A stretch of 10,563 bases of DNA, taken from Acidobacteriota bacterium. GTDB lineage: Bacteria > Acidobacteriota > Polarisedimenticolia > JAPUIV01. The translations under genes were made by a program, and so were the position numbers. Location of the stretch: contig JAPUIV010000004.1 in assembly GCA_027296665.1 (NCBI GenBank), forward strand, positions 1-10,563. Direction: 5' to 3'. The notes below the pieces were generated by a model. The model was not told the DNA's origin and searched no databases. It worked only from the letters and a program-made list of their open reading frames with translations. Positions 1 to 6,052 of the stretch are shown in pieces. Each line of letters starts with the position of its first letter. The stretch's first letter is position 1.

Positions 1-1427
1 ATGCCGCAGTTGGGGTGGCAGCCGCACTTGAGGCTGCCGAAGTCCGCGTCCCCTCCATCGAGCAGGTCCTTGAGGTCCGAGAACGGGCCCGACGCCGACA
101 GCGGGTACCAGTCGCGCATGGGCTCCGTGAGCCCGGTCTGCGCCTTCACGTCGTGAGCCAGGTGCGAGAGCGTGTAACGCTGCCGCTTGCGCGTCTCGTC
201 GTCGATCTCCTCGTCACGTCCGGTGAAGGACACGGGCTGGAAGGAGATGGCGTTGATCTTGTCAATGTTCTCGATGCAGAACCGGATGACCGGGCCGATC
301 TGGTCATTGTTGACGGTATTGATCACCGTCATGACCAGGGTGACGTCGATTCCCGCCGCCTTCACGTTCTCGATCGCCTTCAGCTTGACGTCAAAGAGGT
401 TCCCGACCTTCCGGTGCTGGTTTTCCTCGTTGCCGACTCCGTCGAACTGGAGATACACCAGCCGCAGGCCCGCTTTACCCGCCTTCATGGCGAACTCGGG
501 ATCCTGGGCGAACCGGATGCCGTTGGTGGCGGCCTGAACGCTCTCGTAGCCCACCTTGCGGGCATAGGCCACCGCTTCGAGGAAATGGGGGTTGATGGTC
601 GGCTCCCCGCCGGAGAATTGCACCGACATCTGGCGCTTCGGTTTGATGGTGATGGAGTTATCCAGCAGCTCCTTGATGTCTTCCATGGTCAATTCATGCA
701 CGTAGCCGACCTGGTTGGCGTCCATGAAGCAGGGATCGCACATCATGTTGCAGCGGTTGGTCAGGTCGATGGTCAGGATCGCGCCCCGGCCATACTTGAT
801 GGTGGAGGTTCCATGGTCGTGAAGTTTGTCGGGAACCATGGCGAAATCCCTGCCGGGGAATCGCTCCTCGACCACCCGGAGAAAATCGGCATCCATCGCC
901 ATGATGTCGGAGAAGTGGCCGTGCTTGGCACAATCCTTTTCCATGTAGATTTTCCCGTCTCTCTTCACGATCTGGGCCTTGATCTCGCCAGGCGTTCCAT
1001 CGACGAGAACTTTCCAGTTCTCCTCCCCCGACAGGATCTTGCCGCGCACCTCGATCACGCACTTGGGGCACAGGGAATCGGTTTCCCGCGGGAATCCGAG
1101 GGGAGGGAAGGTCCTCTCCTTGCTTTTCAGCAGGGGCGCCGGCGCCCAGGGAGGTTGAAACGTCCTGAATCGAACCCGCTTGTTGATCGCCTGGAAGGAA
1201 TGCCAGGTAAGACTGGCCACCCCGGCAAGGGTTCTGCCGATCAGGTTCCTCAGATGGATCCGAAGATGCAGACCGCCGTTTCCGTTCGAGGAAGATTTCG
1301 GCAATTGCCTTTTGAGATCTTCCCTGGCGGGGATCACGACCGGGGAGACCCCCATGTTTGGGGTTTTTGAAGTCGGAAAGGGAGGGGGGGTCCCGTTTCC
1401 TGTATTCGTCCTCTCCACTTGTTGCAT
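1..1427 (-). CDS. Radical SAM protein resembling tetraether lipid synthase (Tes/GDGT-MAS-like), 3' end missing
   Basis: The frame is open for 475 codons from the ATG at 1427 and leaves the window before any stop, so the C-terminus is missing. The start is supported by GAGGAGGA at 1435-1442, seven bases upstream. Visible in order: a low-complexity, basic N-terminal extension (about 1-110); a CPKC knuckle (C120, C123) paired with a C166-x2-H169-G motif; the radical SAM CX3CX2C cluster site (C226, C230, C233) in the context DLTNRCNMMCDPCF; the SAM-binding SGGEP (272-276); a core rich in QFDG and FQPVSFTGR; and at the truncated end C468-x-C470-H-x2-C474-G, a likely auxiliary cluster site. From memory, this order matches archaeal Tes, which joins two lipid chains by C-C bond formation. 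Unlike archaeal Tes as I recall it, no CPxDCGxC-type motif lies between the knuckle and the radical SAM core. A lipid-coupling role is inference; another radical SAM reaction remains possible. Confidence 0.85.
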   Translation of the reverse strand, partial: MQQVERTNTGNGTPPPFPTSKTPNMGVSPVVIPAREDLKRQLPKSSSNGNGGLHLRIHLRNLIGRTLAGVASLTWHSFQAINKRVRFRTFQPPWAPAPLLKSKERTFPPLGFPRETDSLCPKCVIEVRGKILSGEENWKVLVDGTPGEIKAQIVKRDGKIYMEKDCAKHGHFSDIMAMDADFLRVVEERFPGRDFAMVPDKLHDHGTSTIKYGRGAILTIDLTNRCNMMCDPCFMDANQVGYVHELTMEDIKELLDNSITIKPKRQMSVQFSGGEPTINPHFLEAVAYARKVGYESVQAATNGIRFAQDPEFAMKAGKAGLRLVYLQFDGVGNEENQHRKVGNLFDVKLKAIENVKAAGIDVTLVMTVINTVNNDQIGPVIRFCIENIDKINAISFQPVSFTGRDEEIDDETRKRQRYTLSHLAHDVKAQTGLTEPMRDWYPLSASGPFSDLKDLLDGGDADFGSLKCGCHPNCG

Positions 1428-1434
1428 CTGATTG

Positions 1435-1442
1435 TCCTCCTC
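1435..1442 (-). promoter_or_regulatory. Ribosome binding site of the radical SAM gene
   Basis: The minus strand reads GAGGAGGA seven bases before the ATG at 1427. This near-perfect Shine-Dalgarno sequence fixes the start of the radical SAM gene and argues against the internal ATG at 1355. It lies in the 46-base gap after the Rrf2 gene, so the two genes are probably one transcript. Confidence 0.7.
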
Positions 1443-1473
1443 TTTTATTGTTCTTTGGCGATCCAGGGAATCG

Positions 1474-1983
1474 TCAGGAAACCAAGTTAGCCGGTTGCCG
1501 GGCCTCGACATGGATCCGCAACTGCTGAGCCGGCAGGAGATCGGAAAGCTTGATCCCCTGCAACCATTCGCGGGAACTGTGTTGAATCATTTCCAACGCT
1601 CCCCGGGCGGAGCAAGACCAGAATTTGGGGCATTCGCCCGGCACCGGGGCGGTGCACCTGTAAAAACAGATCGGCCCCTCCAGTGCCTCCAGGAGATCGG
1701 CGAGGCCGAGGGCTCCTGGGCTTCCTTTCAGGAAATATCCGCCGTTGGCGCCGCGTACGGCGCCGAGAATACCGGCCTCCTTGAGGCGGCACAGGATCCG
1801 GGCCAGATAGTTCTTGGGAATTCCGCAGTGCCGGGCGATCTCGTCCCGGAAACTTCTCCTGCCCACCGGCTTGGAGGCGATGTAGATCAGGGCCGCCAAG
1901 CCGTATTCGCCTTTCTTGCTGATCCGCAATCTCAGTCCCGATCCGGGGGTCACTTTACGACCCCCCCCCATCTGTGACAGCAT
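1474..1983 (-). CDS. Rrf2 family transcriptional regulator, possibly Fe-S binding
   Basis: Up to 169 residues with the Rrf2 winged-helix pattern. RISKKGEYGL (20-29) is the usual family N-terminus, a helix-turn-helix follows (about 45-70), and the wing-type segment GANGGYFL lies at 78-85. Cys residues at 106, 110, 118 and 124 sit where IscR-like members hold a [2Fe-2S] or [4Fe-4S] cluster (IscR uses C92, C98, C104), so a redox, NO or iron-sulfur sensor is likely. The coordinates give the longest frame. The true start may be internal: GTG at 1953 lies seven bases after a run of nine G that could act as a Shine-Dalgarno, and TTG at 1929 would give the canonical MRISKKGEYGL terminus. The gene lies 46 bp upstream of the radical SAM gene on the same strand and diverges from bcp, so it probably controls one or both, and itself. 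Confidence 0.88.
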   Translation of the reverse strand: MLSQMGGGRKVTPGSGLRLRISKKGEYGLAALIYIASKPVGRRSFRDEIARHCGIPKNYLARILCRLKEAGILGAVRGANGGYFLKGSPGALGLADLLEALEGPICFYRCTAPVPGECPKFWSCSARGALEMIQHSSREWLQGIKLSDLLPAQQLRIHVEARQPANLVS

Positions 1984-1984
1984 A

Positions 1985-2000
1985 TACTACCAAAAGAGTA
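1985..2000. promoter_or_regulatory. Inverted repeat TACT-N8-AGTA, possible Rrf2 operator
   Basis: The half-sites TACT (1985-1988) and AGTA (1997-2000) are perfect inverted repeats around eight bases. They overlap the proposed -10 and transcription start of the Rrf2 gene. Rrf2 proteins bind short palindromes near their own promoters, so autorepression is plausible. The half-sites are only four bases, so chance is possible. Confidence 0.3.
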
Positions 2001-2027
2001 ATAAATATTTCAAGAGGTTTTTGTCAA
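1998..2027 (-). promoter_or_regulatory. Candidate sigma70 promoter of the Rrf2/radical SAM pair
   Basis: On the minus strand a perfect TTGACA (-35, bases 2022-2027) is followed after 18 bases by TATTAC (-10, 1998-2003, 4 of 6 matches). The stretch is much more AT-rich than its surroundings. Transcription would begin near 1991, only about eight bases before the first ATG at 1983, which favours an internal translation start. Confidence 0.45.
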
Positions 2028-2058
2028 GAAAAAAAATATTCAATGGCGGTCCATCGGC

Positions 2059-2520
2059 ATGACGGAACGAATTCAGGCAGGCGGCCCGGCCCCCGATTTC
2101 GACTTGCTTTCGCCGCGGGGAAAGAAGGTGAAACTCAGCAACCTGGTTGGCGACAAGTTCGTGGTCCTGTACTTTTACCCCAAAGACGACACCCCCGGCT
2201 GCACCCAGGAGGCCCGGGATTTCGGCGCCCGCATCGGGGAATTCCGGGATCTGGGAGCGGAAGTTCTCGGTGTCAGCGTGGACAGCCTCGATTCTCACGA
2301 GGCCTTCCAGAAAAAATTCGAAATTCCCTTTCCCCTTCTGTCGGACAGCTATAAACTGGTTTCGAAAAATTACGGCGCTCTGAACGACAAGGGAACCATG
2401 GCGGACCGGGTTACCTTTCTGATCGGGAAGGACGGCATGATCAAGAAGGTATTCGACCCGGTAAACGTGGAGAACCACGTGGGAGATGTTCTCTCCGCCC
2501 TGACCGCCCTGAAATCTTGA
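2059..2520 (+). CDS. bcp: Peroxiredoxin of the BCP/PrxQ type (thiol peroxidase)
   Basis: 153 residues, the usual length of bacterioferritin comigratory protein, a thioredoxin-fold enzyme that reduces H2O2 and organic hydroperoxides in the cytoplasm. The active-site segment YFYPKDDTPGCTQEA (38-52) holds P41, T45 and peroxidatic C48; R117 completes the Prx catalytic set. C48 is the only cysteine. E. coli Bcp has a resolving Cys five residues further on, where this protein has Arg, so it must be a one-Cys enzyme recycled by an external thiol. The start follows a weak GGCGG (2046-2050). The gene diverges from the Rrf2 gene across about 75 AT-rich bases, so the regulator may also control it. thiC follows 61 bp downstream. 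Confidence 0.95.
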   Translation: MTERIQAGGPAPDFDLLSPRGKKVKLSNLVGDKFVVLYFYPKDDTPGCTQEARDFGARIGEFRDLGAEVLGVSVDSLDSHEAFQKKFEIPFPLLSDSYKLVSKNYGALNDKGTMADRVTFLIGKDGMIKKVFDPVNVENHVGDVLSALTALKS

Positions 2521-2543
2521 CGGGCGCGGGAAACAAATCGTGT

Positions 2544-2563
2544 TATTATCCGTGGATCCACGG
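2544..2563 (+). promoter_or_regulatory. Possible thiC promoter element and start-site palindrome
   Basis: An extended -10-like TGT-TATTAT (2541-2549, 5 of 6 in the hexamer) is followed at once by the perfect 14-base palindrome CCGTGGATCCACGG (2550-2563). The palindrome ends eight bases before the AGGAG ribosome site at 2571-2575. It could be an operator, or as RNA a five-pair hairpin next to the ribosome site. No well-spaced -35 is visible; TTGACG at 2517-2522 would need an unusual spacing. Confidence 0.3.
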
Positions 2564-2581
2564 GGTTGAAAGGAGCCAAAA

Positions 2582-3961
2582 ATGCTGACGCGTTCTGAAA
2601 GAGCGACGGGGGATTGCGTCACCCTGATGCATTATGCCCGCAAGGGGATCATCACCGAGGAGATGGAAAGGGTGGCCGAACGGGAATCGGTCCCGATCGA
2701 AACGATCGTGAAGGGGCTTGCCGCCGGCCGCTTGATCATTCCGGCCAACATCCACCACAAAAACCTCGATCCGATGGGAATCGGCATCGAACTGCTGGCG
2801 AAGATCAACGCCAATATCGGCAACTCCGCCGTGACCTCGAAGATCCAGGAAGAACTGAAAAAGCTTCATACTGCCATCCATCATGGTGCCGACACGGTGA
2901 TGGACCTCAGCACCGGAGGGGATCTGAACGAGATCCGGCAGGCGAATATCGACGCCAGCCCCGTCCCCGTCGGGACGGTCCCGATCTATCAGGCCGCGGT
3001 CGATGTGGACAAGGTGGAGGAGATCACCCCGGACCAGCTTCTCGATGTCATCGAGTTCCAGGCGGAGCAGGGGGTCGACTACATCACCGTTCACTGCGGG
3101 TTGCTGCTGGCCCACCTGGTGCACGTCAAGAAGCGGATCACCGGAGTGGTCAGCCGCGGCGGGTCGATCCTGGCCCACTGGATGCTCCACCATCGCCAGG
3201 AGAATCCCCTGTATACCCACTACGACCGGATCCTGGAGATCTGCCGGAAGCACGACGTGACCCTGAGCCTCGGGGATGGGCTCCGGCCGGGCTGCCTGGC
3301 GGACGCTAGCGACGAGGCCCAGTTCGCCGAGCTCCGGACCCTGGGGGAACTGACGGAACGGGCATGGCAGAAGGAGGTCCAGGTCATGATCGAGGGGCCG
3401 GGCCACGTCCCGTTCGATCAGATCCAGATGAATGTGGAGATGGAACAGGAGATCTGCCACGGGGCGCCATTCTACGTTCTGGGTCCGCTGGTGACCGACA
3501 TCGCCCCCGGCTACGATCACATCACCTCGGCGATCGGCGCCACCATGGCCGGCTACGCCGGAGCTGCCCTCCTATGCTACGTGACGCCCAAGGAACACCT
3601 CGGGCTCCCCAACGTCGAGGATGTCCGCCAGGGAGTGATTGCCTACAAGATTGCCGCCCACGCGGCCGACATCGCCCGCGGCCGGCCGGGGGCGCGGGAC
3701 CGGGATGACGCCCTGTCCCGGGCGCGGTTCCAATTCAACTGGGATGAACAGTTTCGCCTTTCCCTGGATCCCGAGACGGCCAAGCGGATGCACGACGAGA
3801 CCCTGCCGGACGAATATTTCAAGACCACCGAGTTCTGTTCGATGTGCGGCCCCAAGTTCTGCTCGATGCAGAGCGCCTACCGGATCGATCGGATCGACGA
3901 AGTCCTGAAGGAGATCGAGGAAGAATCATCCATGGAACAGGCGGAAGCGAAGAATACCTGA
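2582..3961 (+). CDS. thiC: Phosphomethylpyrimidine synthase ThiC
   Basis: 459 residues. ThiC rearranges aminoimidazole ribotide to hydroxymethylpyrimidine phosphate for thiamine, using SAM and a [4Fe-4S] cluster carried in its C-terminal tail. That cluster motif is intact: CX2CX4C at C419, C422, C427. Core motifs are NANIGNSA (near 76-83), GADTVMDLSTGG (102-113), SRGGS (191-195), SLGDGLRPG (229-237) and EGPGHVP (271-277). H275 and H339 are 64 residues apart, the same spacing as the metal-binding His pair of Arabidopsis ThiC. The N-terminus is short, without the leading domain of enterobacterial enzymes. AGGAG at 2571-2575 supports the start. The usual TPP riboswitch cannot fit in the 61-base leader, and I see no THI-box motifs. 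A related paralogue, BzaF (hydroxybenzimidazole synthase), is possible, but no cobalamin gene is nearby. Confidence 0.93.
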   Translation: MLTRSERATGDCVTLMHYARKGIITEEMERVAERESVPIETIVKGLAAGRLIIPANIHHKNLDPMGIGIELLAKINANIGNSAVTSKIQEELKKLHTAIHHGADTVMDLSTGGDLNEIRQANIDASPVPVGTVPIYQAAVDVDKVEEITPDQLLDVIEFQAEQGVDYITVHCGLLLAHLVHVKKRITGVVSRGGSILAHWMLHHRQENPLYTHYDRILEICRKHDVTLSLGDGLRPGCLADASDEAQFAELRTLGELTERAWQKEVQVMIEGPGHVPFDQIQMNVEMEQEICHGAPFYVLGPLVTDIAPGYDHITSAIGATMAGYAGAALLCYVTPKEHLGLPNVEDVRQGVIAYKIAAHAADIARGRPGARDRDDALSRARFQFNWDEQFRLSLDPETAKRMHDETLPDEYFKTTEFCSMCGPKFCSMQSAYRIDRIDEVLKEIEEESSMEQAEAKNT

Positions 3962-4004
3962 TCCCGCGGGGGAATCCGCCCATCAATATAGAGGAGTTCG
4001 AGGC

Positions 4005-4706
4005 ATGCGAATCGGTTTTGGGTTGTTACTGGTGATGGCGACAAGCATGGCGTTTCCCCTCCTCGGGGAGGCTGCAGCCGAGAAGGAGGGAACGGTTCCC
4101 CCTTTGTTTAACCCGAAAGGTGAGGAAATGAACAAGACCGCTCCCGATCAGTTCCAGGCCAGGTTCGAGACCAGCAAGGGTGAGTTTGTCATCGATGTGC
4201 ACCGGGACTGGGCCCCCAATGGGGCCGATCGATTTTTCAACCTGGTGCGGAACGGGTTCTTCGATGACGCCAGATTTTTCCGGGTTATCGCCGGCTTCAT
4301 GGTCCAGTTCGGCATCAACGGCGATCCCAAGATCACCGGCGCCTGGTCCAGCGCGACGATACCGGACGACCCGGTGAAACAGGGCAATGGCCGCGGTCAG
4401 GTCACATTCGCCAAGACGGGCCAGCCCAACTCCAGGTCCACCCAGCTCTTCATCAATTTCCAGGACAATTCCCGTCTGGATTCCCAGGGATTCGCCTCCT
4501 TCGGCCAGGTCATCCAGGGGATGGATATCGTCGACAAACTCTATTCCGGATATGGGGAAGGCGCGCCGTCGGGCCGCGGTCCCGACCAGAATTTGCTCAA
4601 GGCGCAGGGCAACGAGTACCTGAAGGCAAAGTTCCCGGAACTCGACTACATCAAGAAGGCGGCCATTCTCGAAGAGCCGATTTCAGCCGAAGCAGCAAAA
4701 AACTAA
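4005..4706 (+). CDS. Exported cyclophilin-type peptidyl-prolyl cis-trans isomerase
   Basis: 233 residues. A signal peptide is evident: MRIG, hydrophobic stretch 5-20, then GEAAA with likely cleavage near 25, so the protein should fold substrates in the periplasm. The cyclophilin domain spans about 50-225. FFRVIAGFMVQFG (91-103) supplies R93, F98, M99 and Q101, matching R55, F60, M61 and Q63 of human cyclophilin A, and QLF (147-149) matches the F113 region. The positions of W121 and H126 are not conserved, as in many bacterial cyclophilins, so cyclosporin sensitivity is unlikely. The ribosome site GAGGAG lies about 10 bases upstream. An internal ATG (codon 42, base 4128) also follows a GGTGAGGAA sequence and could give a cytoplasmic form. 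The gene follows thiC by 43 bp without a visible terminator and converges on the tRNA gene. Confidence 0.9.
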   Translation: MRIGFGLLLVMATSMAFPLLGEAAAEKEGTVPPLFNPKGEEMNKTAPDQFQARFETSKGEFVIDVHRDWAPNGADRFFNLVRNGFFDDARFFRVIAGFMVQFGINGDPKITGAWSSATIPDDPVKQGNGRGQVTFAKTGQPNSRSTQLFINFQDNSRLDSQGFASFGQVIQGMDIVDKLYSGYGEGAPSGRGPDQNLLKAQGNEYLKAKFPELDYIKKAAILEEPISAEAAKN

Positions 4707-4720
4707 TCGATTGGGAAGTT

Positions 4721-4806
4721 TGGTGCCGAAGGCGGGATTCGAACCCGCATGCTTTGTGGGCGCCACCCCCTCAAGATGGTGTGTCTGCCAGTTCCACCAC
4801 TTCGGC
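4721..4806 (-). tRNA. tRNA-Leu (anticodon GAG)
   Basis: The minus strand folds as a class II tRNA. The acceptor GCCGAAG pairs with CUUCGGC, followed by A and an encoded CCA (4721-4723). The D-arm reads GUGG-AACUGGCAGA-CAC. The anticodon stem CCAUC/GGUGG closes the loop UUGAGGG, anticodon GAG at 4770-4772. There is an extended variable region as in leucine tRNAs, and the T-arm is GCGGG-UUCGAAU-CCCGC. The sequence aligns along most of its length with E. coli tRNA-Leu(GAG) as I recall it. It sits 26 bases after secG on the same strand and is probably processed from that transcript. Confidence 0.96.
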
Positions 4807-4832
4807 ACGGGATGGGGGCGAAAGGGAAGCGA

Positions 4833-5216
4833 TTACTCCGGGAATGAGTCGGCCGGATCGGGTTCCGGGGCCTCCTCGTCCAGCTCCTGGAAATCTGGAG
4901 GAGTGATGGGAATCACCGCCGGATCGGTTGGCGCTGAATCCTCCACTGCGGTGCTCTCGGGAAGCGCTTCGAATATCGAGGTTGGCTCCCTGCTCTCCAG
5001 GATTCCCAGCCCGAGAGAAGTCAACATGAAGAGGACGGCGGCGCCGGTGGTCATCTTGGAAAGGAAGGTCTGCGCCCCCCTCGTCCCGAAGGCGGTTTGA
5101 CTCCCCCCGCCACCGAAGGCGCCGGCCAGATCGGCGGCCTTGCCGCTCTGCAGCAGGACGACCAGGATCAATATGATGCAGGCGCCGATATGTAACAGAA
5201 GTACAAATGTTCCCAT
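4833..5216 (-). CDS. secG: Protein translocase subunit SecG
   Basis: 127 residues. SecG is the small accessory subunit of the SecYEG channel in the inner membrane. It shows the two-helix plan: TM1 about 2-22, then the conserved LLQSGKAADLAGAFGGGGSQTAFG (21-44) loop, whose key features are QSG and the glycine run, and TM2 about 55-74. A TFLSKMT stretch precedes TM2, as is typical. The C-terminal 50 residues are an acidic, proline-rich tail, longer than the core needs but common in SecG. A GAGGAA ribosome site lies five bases before the ATG. It sits 29 bp after tpiA and 26 bp before tRNA-Leu, all on one strand. Confidence 0.95.
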   Translation of the reverse strand: MGTFVLLLHIGACIILILVVLLQSGKAADLAGAFGGGGSQTAFGTRGAQTFLSKMTTGAAVLFMLTSLGLGILESREPTSIFEALPESTAVEDSAPTDPAVIPITPPDFQELDEEAPEPDPADSFPE

Positions 5217-5245
5217 ACGTTCCTCGGTTTTTCAAACTCTTGAGG

Positions 5246-6052
5246 CTAGCATGATTTCCCGGGAAGGGCAATAGTAGTCTCCCTCTGGAACCGGGCGATG
5301 CGCGCGAAACTCTCCGCCTGGAGGGAGGCCCCCCCTACCAGGACCCCATCGATCTCGGGGCGGGCCATGAGGGTATCGACGTTTTCGGGAGTCACGCTTC
5401 CCCCATACAGGATCCGGATCGGGTCGTCCGCGGGAGGGGGAAACAGCCGCCGCAGGTCATCCCGGAGCCAGCCGTGGACCTCTCCGGCCTGTTCCACGGT
5501 GGCGGTCGTGCCGGTCCCGATCGCCCAGATCGGTTCGTAGGCGATCTCGATCCGGGCGGCCTCTCCGGCCGCCACCCCTTCCAGGCCCTTTAATAGGTGG
5601 GACCGGACCGTTGACCGGGTTCGTCCGGCCGCTCTTTCCTCTTCATTCTCGCCAACCGCGAGGATGACCCGCAACCCGCATTCCAAGGCCGCCCGGACCT
5701 TGCGATTCACCGTCCTGTCGGTCTCTCCGAAATGCGACCTTCTTTCCGAATGGCCCACCAGGACATACCGGCAGCCGGCGGCCCGGAGCATCGGACCCGA
5801 GACCTCCCCGGTGTAGGGGCCGGACGCTTCCCAGTGCAGGTTCTGGCCGCCCAGCTCGATGGCGGCATCTCCGATCGCCGCACCGATGGCGGCAAGAATG
5901 GGAAAGGGGGGGAGCAGAAGAACCTCGTTTCCGGAGGGGGAGCCGAGCCGGCCGGCGAGATCCTGGACCAGGGCGATCCCTTCCTCCGCCGTCAGGTTCA
6001 TCTTCCAGTTGCCGGCGATCAGGGCAGTCTTGACGGGGCGATTGCCGGTCAT
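5246..6052 (-). CDS. tpiA: Triosephosphate isomerase
   Basis: 268 residues. It interconverts dihydroxyacetone phosphate and glyceraldehyde 3-phosphate in the cytoplasm. Catalytic residues are all present: N15 and K17 in GNWKMN, H101 in VGHSERR, and E173 in AYEPIWAIGTG, which is also the hinge of loop 6; the phosphate-binding YGGSV (216-220) and VGGASL (239-244) follow. The position of the nearly invariant Cys in the VILCIGE segment (Cys126 of yeast) is Ala132 here, reading VILAVGE. The ATG overlaps the pgk stop as ATGA (6049-6052), and no strong ribosome site precedes it, so translation is probably coupled to pgk. Confidence 0.97.
   Translation of the reverse strand: MTGNRPVKTALIAGNWKMNLTAEEGIALVQDLAGRLGSPSGNEVLLLPPFPILAAIGAAIGDAAIELGGQNLHWEASGPYTGEVSGPMLRAAGCRYVLVGHSERRSHFGETDRTVNRKVRAALECGLRVILAVGENEEERAAGRTRSTVRSHLLKGLEGVAAGEAARIEIAYEPIWAIGTGTTATVEQAGEVHGWLRDDLRRLFPPPADDPIRILYGGSVTPENVDTLMARPEIDGVLVGGASLQAESFARIARFQRETTIALPGKSC

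Noticed and set aside
15..1370. Long plus-strand open frame of 451 codons
   Set aside because: It is the antisense shadow of the radical SAM gene. The minus frame holds recognisable motifs in order and a strong ribosome site, while this translation is low-complexity and resembles no family.
2521..2581. TPP riboswitch before thiC
   Set aside because: The gap is too short, and neither the CUGAGA-type nor the ACCUGAUC-type conserved segments are visible.
2546..3520. Minus-strand open frame of 324 codons opposite thiC
   Set aside because: thiC is unmistakable on the plus strand across the same bases; the opposite frame is open because of GC-rich codon bias.
2582..3961. BzaF (anaerobic benzimidazole synthesis) instead of ThiC
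   Set aside because: The two are close paralogues and motifs alone cannot fully separate them, but no cobalamin gene is near, so ThiC is the simpler call.
4690..4720. Bidirectional terminator between the cyclophilin gene and tRNA-Leu
   Set aside because: Only a four-pair AT-rich stem around TCGA is present. A short A/T run lies on one side, but the stem is too weak to call.
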